This document shows, piece by piece, positions 60,301 to 64,000 of a DNA stretch of 64,000 nt (position 1 is the first letter of the stretch; every line of letters starts with the position of its first letter). The position numbers were made by a program, and so were the translations under genes. The notes below the pieces were generated by a model. It had not been told where the DNA came from. It saw only the letters and a program-made list of their open reading frames with translations, and made no database searches. The stretch is from NCBI GenBank assembly GCA_043777375.1, contig JAYWHX010000196.1:16998-80997 (forward strand), in the 5' to 3' direction. The stretch comes from TH-plancto1 sp043777375. GTDB lineage: Bacteria; Planctomycetota; Planctomycetia; Planctomycetales; Planctomycetaceae.

Positions 60301-62496
60301 GGTGACAAGAAAGACGACGGCCTGGTGTTCGACGAACTCGGCGTCGATCACGTCTTCGTTGACGAAGCCCATTACTTCAAGAACTTAGAGACGCCAACCA
60401 AGATGGAGCGCGTCGCCGGTATCCAGACCGGAGGTAGCGAGCGAGCCTTCGACGTGTTCATGAAAGCACGATACCTCGACGAGCAGCACGCCGGGCACGG
60501 GGTGACGTTCGCCACCGGCACGCCGATCAGCAATACGATGGTCGAGATGTACACAATGCAGCGATTCCTCGATCCCGAGGGACTGCGAAGCCGAGGGCTG
60601 GAGCATTTTGACGCCTGGGCAGCCACCTTCGGCGAAGTCATCGACACGATGGAAATTTCCCCGGACGGTGCGGGCCTGCGTCCGCGAAGCCGGTTCGCCC
60701 GCTTCACCAATCTGCCGGAACTCCAGCAGATGTTCCGGTCATTCTCCGATGTGCAGACAGCCGAGATGCTGAATCTGCCGCGTCCGAAACTTCAAGGCGG
60801 CAAGCCCACCGTGGTTGCTTGCCCGATGTCGGATGAACAGCAAGACCTTCAGCAGGAGCTTGTTGAACGCTACGAACGCCTGCGGTCACAGAAAGTTGAT
60901 CCCCGCGTCGATAACGCACTGGCCATTACCACCGACGGCCGCAAGCTGGCGACTGACGCAAGAATGCTTTCAGCCACGGCACCGGACTTCCCCGAATCGA
61001 AGGTCAACCGCCTCGTCGGAAATGTCCTGGATACATGGAAGCGGTCCGCCGCGACACGCGGCACGCAGATGATTTTTGCCGACATGGGCGTCAACCCGAC
61101 CGCATGGGGTTACTCGCCCTATGAGGAAATCACCAACAAACTCATCGCTTCCGGCATTCCCCGTGAGCAGATCGCCGCCATAGGCGACGCCGAATCCGAT
61201 GCCAAGAAACAAGCACTCTTCGAGAAAGTCCGCAATGGGTCCGTTCGCGTGTTGCTTGGCAGCACGCAGAAGATGGGCACCGGCACCAACGTCCAGAAGC
61301 GGTTGGTTGCGCTGCATCACCTCGACGCCCCGTGGAAGCCAGCGGAAGTCGAGCAGCGCGATGGCCGCATCCTGCGTCAGGGCAACGAGAACGAAGAAGT
61401 GGCGATTTACCGCTACGTCACCGAAGGGTCATTCGACGCCTATATGTGGCAGGCACTTGAAACCAAGGCCCGCTTCATCGGCCAAGTCATCACCGGCGAC
61501 AACGCCGCACGCCGTGCCGAGGACATTGGCAGTCAGGAACTCTCCTACGCTGAGGTGAAGGCGATTGCATCCGGCAACCCTGCCGTGCTGACTCTCGCCG
61601 AGGCCGATGCCGAATTGCAACGGCTCACCTTGCTGAAGAAGAACCATCTCGATGAACAATACGTCGCCCGCCGCAGCGTCCGCGACCTGCCGGGCCGGAT
61701 CTCCGGTATGAATGAACGCCTTGCCAGTATCACCGCCGACGAGGCGACGGCAACGGAACATGCCCATGATGCCATCACCATCGGCAGGCAGGCATGGCCG
61801 CGCGAAGACGCCCCCGCCATTCTTGGCGGCAAGCTCGATGCCTTACCGCTCAGCGTCCGTGAAACAACCCGCGTGCCGCTTGGCACCTACCGGGGCCTAC
61901 GCTTCGGCATTGTCGTGCATTCGCAATTCCCCGCCGACGTTTACCTCGAAGGCTCGATCACCCGAAGTTACACGCTGTCGCGTGACCATCAGGGACCGCG
62001 TGCGGTACTCAACGCACTGGAAAGGCTCGCCACCGGCTACGCCTCAGAAAGCGTCCGCGTCCGGCAAGACCTGTCCATCGCGGAATCCCAGCTTCGTGAT
62101 TATCAGGCACGCCTTGGCAAGCCGTTCGTGCATGACGCTTATCTGGCTGAACTGACAGGACTGCGCGACCAGCTCAAAGCCGGGCTTTCTGCCAGCAACA
62201 ATCAGCCGGACAAAGAGGAAGGGCCAAGTGCTTCCGAACTGGCTGACAAGATCAAGGCACTGAAGGCAGCGAACAGCATCGAAGCAACGCCTCAGCGTGC
62301 CCGTCAAAAGCACTCAACCGCCGAGGAACCCATCACCGCCCGCATCCGCCGTCGGCAGGAGGCCGGGGCGATAGATCAATCAGTTGAAGTTGAGCAGGGC
62401 AAACCAGCACCTGCACCCGAAATGCCCGCTTCATCGTTTCAGGAACGCATCCTGCGCGAGCGACAACTCAAAGACGATGGGCCGAGTCCGTCGTAA
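57349..62496 (+). CDS. Giant N6-adenine methyltransferase / SF2 helicase
   Basis: 1715 residues from ATG 57349 (AGGGAG ten bases upstream); the same frame is open from ATG 56656, which would give 1946 residues but overlap the gene at 56765. Numbering here is for the long frame. SAM motif I ILEPGCGIGNF (388) and IGNVPF (about 448-453) in place of N-P-P-Y; helicase Walker A TVGAGKTFTM (about 1073), VFVDEAHYFKNL (1235), ATGTPISNT and QRDGRILRQG (1567). Such fused proteins travel on integrative elements and are proposed to modify or protect the element DNA. NVPF leaves it open whether the methyltransferase is active. Confidence 0.88.
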   Translation: MNGTQLSLLFEAPQFTPIIEPEPKMRPHSMPEHPVSTERAAIASGEKSKARDIIAAIRTVKAIEQEQRPATPEEKHTLARFSGFGPVALSIFPNPVTGHYKDAGWQTVGDELKTLLSPEEYDSVKRTTFNAFYTSPTVIAGIHEAISRLGVPNNATILEPGCGIGNFMSQGSNGHRFIGIELDSISGRIAKALHPEHDIRIESFRDSKLPEDRIDAVIGNVPFADLKLDYCGQKLSLHDYFFAKSVDALKPGGVLALVTSHFTLDKQNAAIREHLGGVADFVGAIRLPSDAFKREGTAVVTDIVFLRKRDRSEAAKHVDDDWLGVAPLEIDGAEVPVNRYFLNHPEMVLGDWSRKDTLYGGEGFSVKSNGDLAGQLRRAVERLPQFEAMQATADEVEAAPAFVLPPPERHINEGSFFIGDDRAIYQSHGGQGVPVVYGGTALKANGTLTGKRLGALVELRDHARRVLQSQNEGWLDEHRADARRELNRAYDSFARTYGPVNKTTFGETADGSIIRRMPNIVKFKEDPDAMLVMSLEDYDEVTGKAAKAAIMSRDVVGKTPPITRVQSAEEGLLVSLNQHGGVYLDYIAKLYGKPEEQVEAELGDLIFKDPETGKWETADAYLSGNVRDKLAVAERAGTEFSRNVSALREVQPEDVLPGDIDANLGAPWIPEGDIQAFAADLFKVEPSSVPVAHLKKDAVWSMDVGYAAKASVAATSEYGTPRANGTWLLELALNMKSPTIYDTIQNGDREERVVNQEDTMAAREKQKLIKERFRSWVFTEPDRTERLVRLYNDTYNNLRPRLFDGSHLDFPGMNQALQLRPHQNDAVWRGMSSGNTLLAHTVGAGKTFTMAATGMKMKQAGLVQKPMYVVPNHLLEQFSREFMQLYPNARLLVAAKEDLGRDRRKFLTAKIASGEWDGIIVTHSSFERIGMSRDYQEKFLIEQIAEYDALLIEHAGSKGANRNLIKTIEKQKAARCERLKDLLAGDKKDDGLVFDELGVDHVFVDEAHYFKNLETPTKMERVAGIQTGGSERAFDVFMKARYLDEQHAGHGVTFATGTPISNTMVEMYTMQRFLDPEGLRSRGLEHFDAWAATFGEVIDTMEISPDGAGLRPRSRFARFTNLPELQQMFRSFSDVQTAEMLNLPRPKLQGGKPTVVACPMSDEQQDLQQELVERYERLRSQKVDPRVDNALAITTDGRKLATDARMLSATAPDFPESKVNRLVGNVLDTWKRSAATRGTQMIFADMGVNPTAWGYSPYEEITNKLIASGIPREQIAAIGDAESDAKKQALFEKVRNGSVRVLLGSTQKMGTGTNVQKRLVALHHLDAPWKPAEVEQRDGRILRQGNENEEVAIYRYVTEGSFDAYMWQALETKARFIGQVITGDNAARRAEDIGSQELSYAEVKAIASGNPAVLTLAEADAELQRLTLLKKNHLDEQYVARRSVRDLPGRISGMNERLASITADEATATEHAHDAITIGRQAWPREDAPAILGGKLDALPLSVRETTRVPLGTYRGLRFGIVVHSQFPADVYLEGSITRSYTLSRDHQGPRAVLNALERLATGYASESVRVRQDLSIAESQLRDYQARLGKPFVHDAYLAELTGLRDQLKAGLSASNNQPDKEEGPSASELADKIKALKAANSIEATPQRARQKHSTAEEPITARIRRRQEAGAIDQSVEVEQGKPAPAPEMPASSFQERILRERQLKDDGPSPS

Positions 62497-62593
62497 TCCA
62501 ATCACGGCAATCAGGCAGAATCAGAACCCCGCTCGGAATCCACCTCAGGCTCTGGTGAACTGTGGCAAGGCACGCCGCCTCTGTCGCGTTCCA

Positions 62594-62625
62594 TCGCGGG
62601 GGCGAGTTCTTGCGAACCCCCGCGA
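62594..62625 (+). terminator. Strong hairpin after the helicase gene
   Basis: TCGCGGGG and CCCCGCGA pair over 8 bases, with an inner GTTC-TTGC-GAAC hairpin. It starts 98 bases after the helicase stop. It may end the transcript or mark the element edge; no T-run follows. Confidence 0.55.
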
Positions 62626-62718
62626 CGAAACACTCCGACGGCGACGGTGAACCACGAACACACTCGCAGCCCGCCACTCGCCAGGACGTAAAGCATTGTG
62701 GCGAAAGCACAACGGACC

Positions 62719-62747
62719 TTGACAAGTCTATCATCGGCCGATAGACA
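62719..62747 (+). promoter_or_regulatory. Promoter with operator palindrome in its spacer
   Basis: TTGACA (62719-62724), 17 bases, then TAGACA (62742-62747) as a weak -10. The perfect palindrome ATCGGCCGAT at 62733-62742 fills the spacer and touches the -10, the standard place for repressor binding. The winged-HTH gene downstream is the obvious candidate repressor. Confidence 0.55.
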
Positions 62748-62774
62748 GTACTCCAAGCAAAAGGAGCACACGAA

Positions 62775-63065
62775 ATGCCATTTGAGCGATCCCTAGAGAT
62801 CGAACGCCGACTGGACGACGTTCTCCGCCTGATTCACACCGGGCGGTTTTCGACGCCCATGCTGGCCGAAGAAGTCGGCGTTTCGATTCCCACGGTGTCT
62901 CGGATCGTTGCCGCATTGCGAGATCGGGGACACGAAATCGAGGCGGAGAGAACCAAAGAGGGCTGGCGGTATGTGGTCGGACGGGCAGTTACCTCGAAAC
63001 GCCCTAAACGCCTGCTTGCGGCTCAGGGCAAAGTGGATTCGGAAACGACTCCGGTGAGCCATTAG
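62775..63065 (+). CDS. Winged-HTH regulator upstream of drmD
   Basis: 96 residues from ATG 62775 with AAGGAG eight bases upstream. LDDVLRLIHTGRFSTPMLAE, EVGVSIPTVSRIVAALRDRG and HEIEAERTKEGWRYVVGR match the HTH_11/DeoR-like wing of WYL-type regulators, without the ligand-binding domain. It precedes the DISARM helicase gene by 44 bases and likely controls it through the palindrome in its own promoter. Confidence 0.78.
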   Translation: MPFERSLEIERRLDDVLRLIHTGRFSTPMLAEEVGVSIPTVSRIVAALRDRGHEIEAERTKEGWRYVVGRAVTSKRPKRLLAAQGKVDSETTPVSH

Positions 63066-63109
63066 CATCTTGGGCGTATGAAGCCATCGGAGCATCACAG
63101 GGCAAATTC

Positions 63110-63903
63110 ATGACATCAACTACCAAGCTGCCGGTTTCCGGTCAAATCGCCCGAGTAAGGCAGCGCCTGTATCTCGTAGAAAGCACGGTCGCGCCGCCAC
63201 GAAATGGTGATAGCACGCTTGTGTCGCTTTCTTGTGTTGAGGACGACGCACAAGGCCAACGGCTCGATGTTCTCTGGGAACGGGAGATCGATCCGGAGGT
63301 GATAACAGGTGAAGCATGGGACTTGATCGCCAAACGCGGGTTTGATCCGTCCAAGCTCTTTGCCGCCTACCTCAATACCCTCAAATGGAACTGCGTCACA
63401 TCGACCGATCCTCGATTATTCCAATCACCGTTTCGCGCTGGCATCAAGCTCGACGCTTACCAACTTGAGCCACTCCGAAAGGCGCTTCGGCTTCCACGGG
63501 TCAATCTCTTCATTGCTGATGATGTCGGTCTGGGTAAAACGATTGAAGCGGGGCTGATCGCCCGAGAATTGCTTTTGCGGAAGAAGGCGAAGGAAGTCAT
63601 CGTCTGCTGTCCGCCTTCGATGCTCTTCCAGTGGAAGGACGAACTCGAAGTCCGATTCGGACTCACTTTCGAGATTCTCGACAAGGAGTACATGAAGCGA
63701 GTTCGTCGCGAGCGAGGCTTTGGCGTTAACCCTTGGAGTACGCACTCGCGATTCTTGGTATCTCACCGGTTGCTGATCGACGAAGCCTACACGGCACCGC
63801 TTCGCGACTGGCTTGGCGATTTCCGCAGCGGAACGCTTTTCATCCTGGATGAAGCTCACCACGCGGCCCCATCGAGCGGCCAGCGATACGCCATCGACTC
63901 TCA
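63110..63903 (+). pseudogene. drmD: DISARM helicase DrmD, interrupted by an insertion sequence
   Basis: The first 265 residues of an SNF2-like helicase that matches DrmD of class 1 DISARM as I recall it: GQIARVRQRLYLVESTVAPP, RAGIKLDAYQLEPLRKALRL, Walker A DDVGLGKTIEAGL (about 136-148), NPWSTHSRFLVSHRLLIDEA and FILDEAHHAAPSSGQRYAID. DrmD normally runs on to about 1000 residues. Here the frame leaves the family sequence after the SQ at 63903 and stops at 63958 inside the insertion sequence. The RecA-like second domain is lost, so the gene is not functional unless the IS is excised. Confidence 0.85.
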
Positions 63904-64000
63904 GAGCGTGTTTGAAAAGCTACTTCCCCCAGTCCTGGGCCAGCTCGTCGGGCTTTAGGTGGCGGAGCATGCGGTGGATCATGCACACGCGGATCATCGC
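63904..64000. mobile_element. IS5-type insertion sequence, left end only
   Basis: GAGCGTGTTTGAAAAG at 63904-63919 looks like an IS terminal repeat, directly followed by the stop codon of a - strand transposase. It begins at the point where drmD similarity ends. The other end and the target duplication are outside the window. Confidence 0.7.
63920..64000 (-). CDS. Transposase C-terminus (partial)
   Basis: The last 26 residues of a transposase, entering from the right edge: AMIRVCMIHRMLRHLKPDEL and a short tail ending in TAG at 63920. The M-I-R-V-C-M-I-H-R-M-L pattern is typical of the final helix of IS5-group DDE transposases in this kind of genome. Catalytic residues are beyond the window. 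Confidence 0.72.
   Translation of the reverse strand, partial: AMIRVCMIHRMLRHLKPDELAQDWGK

Noticed and set aside
1..64000. tRNA or rRNA gene as integration target
   Set aside because: Scanning by eye gave no cloverleaf or rRNA sequence; a covariance search would be needed to exclude a divergent tRNA.

Overview
The window looks like a chromosomal segment of a Planctomycetota bacterium. That placement is an inference from the protein families I recognise (the tail-gene set, the small proteins beside the relaxase, the CzcA subtype, high GC); there is no rRNA or other marker gene to confirm it. No tRNA, rRNA or CRISPR array was seen.

Region 1 (1-10.6 kb, + strand) is the tail-gene end of a prophage or phage-derived particle locus: a structural-type hypothetical, a nuclease-fold protein, tail tube, a two-part tail assembly chaperone that probably uses translational frameshifting, tape measure, a Cys-rich mini-protein, and a 1252-residue fibre with Cys-bearing beta-type repeats followed by about 119 collagen-like G-X-Y triplets. 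A glycosyltransferase-methyltransferase fusion closes it. Capsid, portal and terminase genes would lie to the left of the window.

Region 2 (10.7-22.5 kb) is metal and oxyanion resistance: a divergent heavy-metal RND efflux locus (outer-membrane factor on -, then a His-rich secreted protein, membrane fusion protein, RND pump and lipoprotein on +), a DUF3147-type membrane protein, and a chromate operon (chrA, an N-terminal ChrB-type protein and two tandem ChrB C-terminal-type proteins) ending in a Tat-exported Fe/Mn superoxide dismutase.

Region 3 (22.7-37.2 kb, - strand) is a defence-like island. A Type II restriction-modification pair sits between a complete response-regulator gene and a headless, about 90% identical copy of its C-terminal half. 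Upstream come a HEAT-like histidine kinase and an SMC/RecF-like ATPase in the same overlapping unit. A second overlapping unit encodes a four-helix membrane protein, a 1118-residue TPR/PIN-like protein and a large all-helical protein of unknown function; this is the best candidate for a poorly described system.

Region 4 (36.7-62.6 kb) is an integrative and mobilizable or conjugative element: an Xis-like HTH gene, a large serine recombinase at the end of a ten-gene overlapping - strand operon that starts with a VirD4/TraG-type coupling ATPase, ParB, an Xre regulator, AlpA, a P4-type tyrosine integrase, a MobF relaxase-helicase, a set of small accessory genes carrying two covarying RNA-like hairpins, and a giant N6-methyltransferase/SF2 helicase. 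No pilus or mating-pore genes are visible.

Region 5 (62.7-64 kb) starts a DISARM-type locus (regulator plus DrmD helicase), but drmD is cut by an insertion sequence whose transposase C-terminus runs off the right edge.
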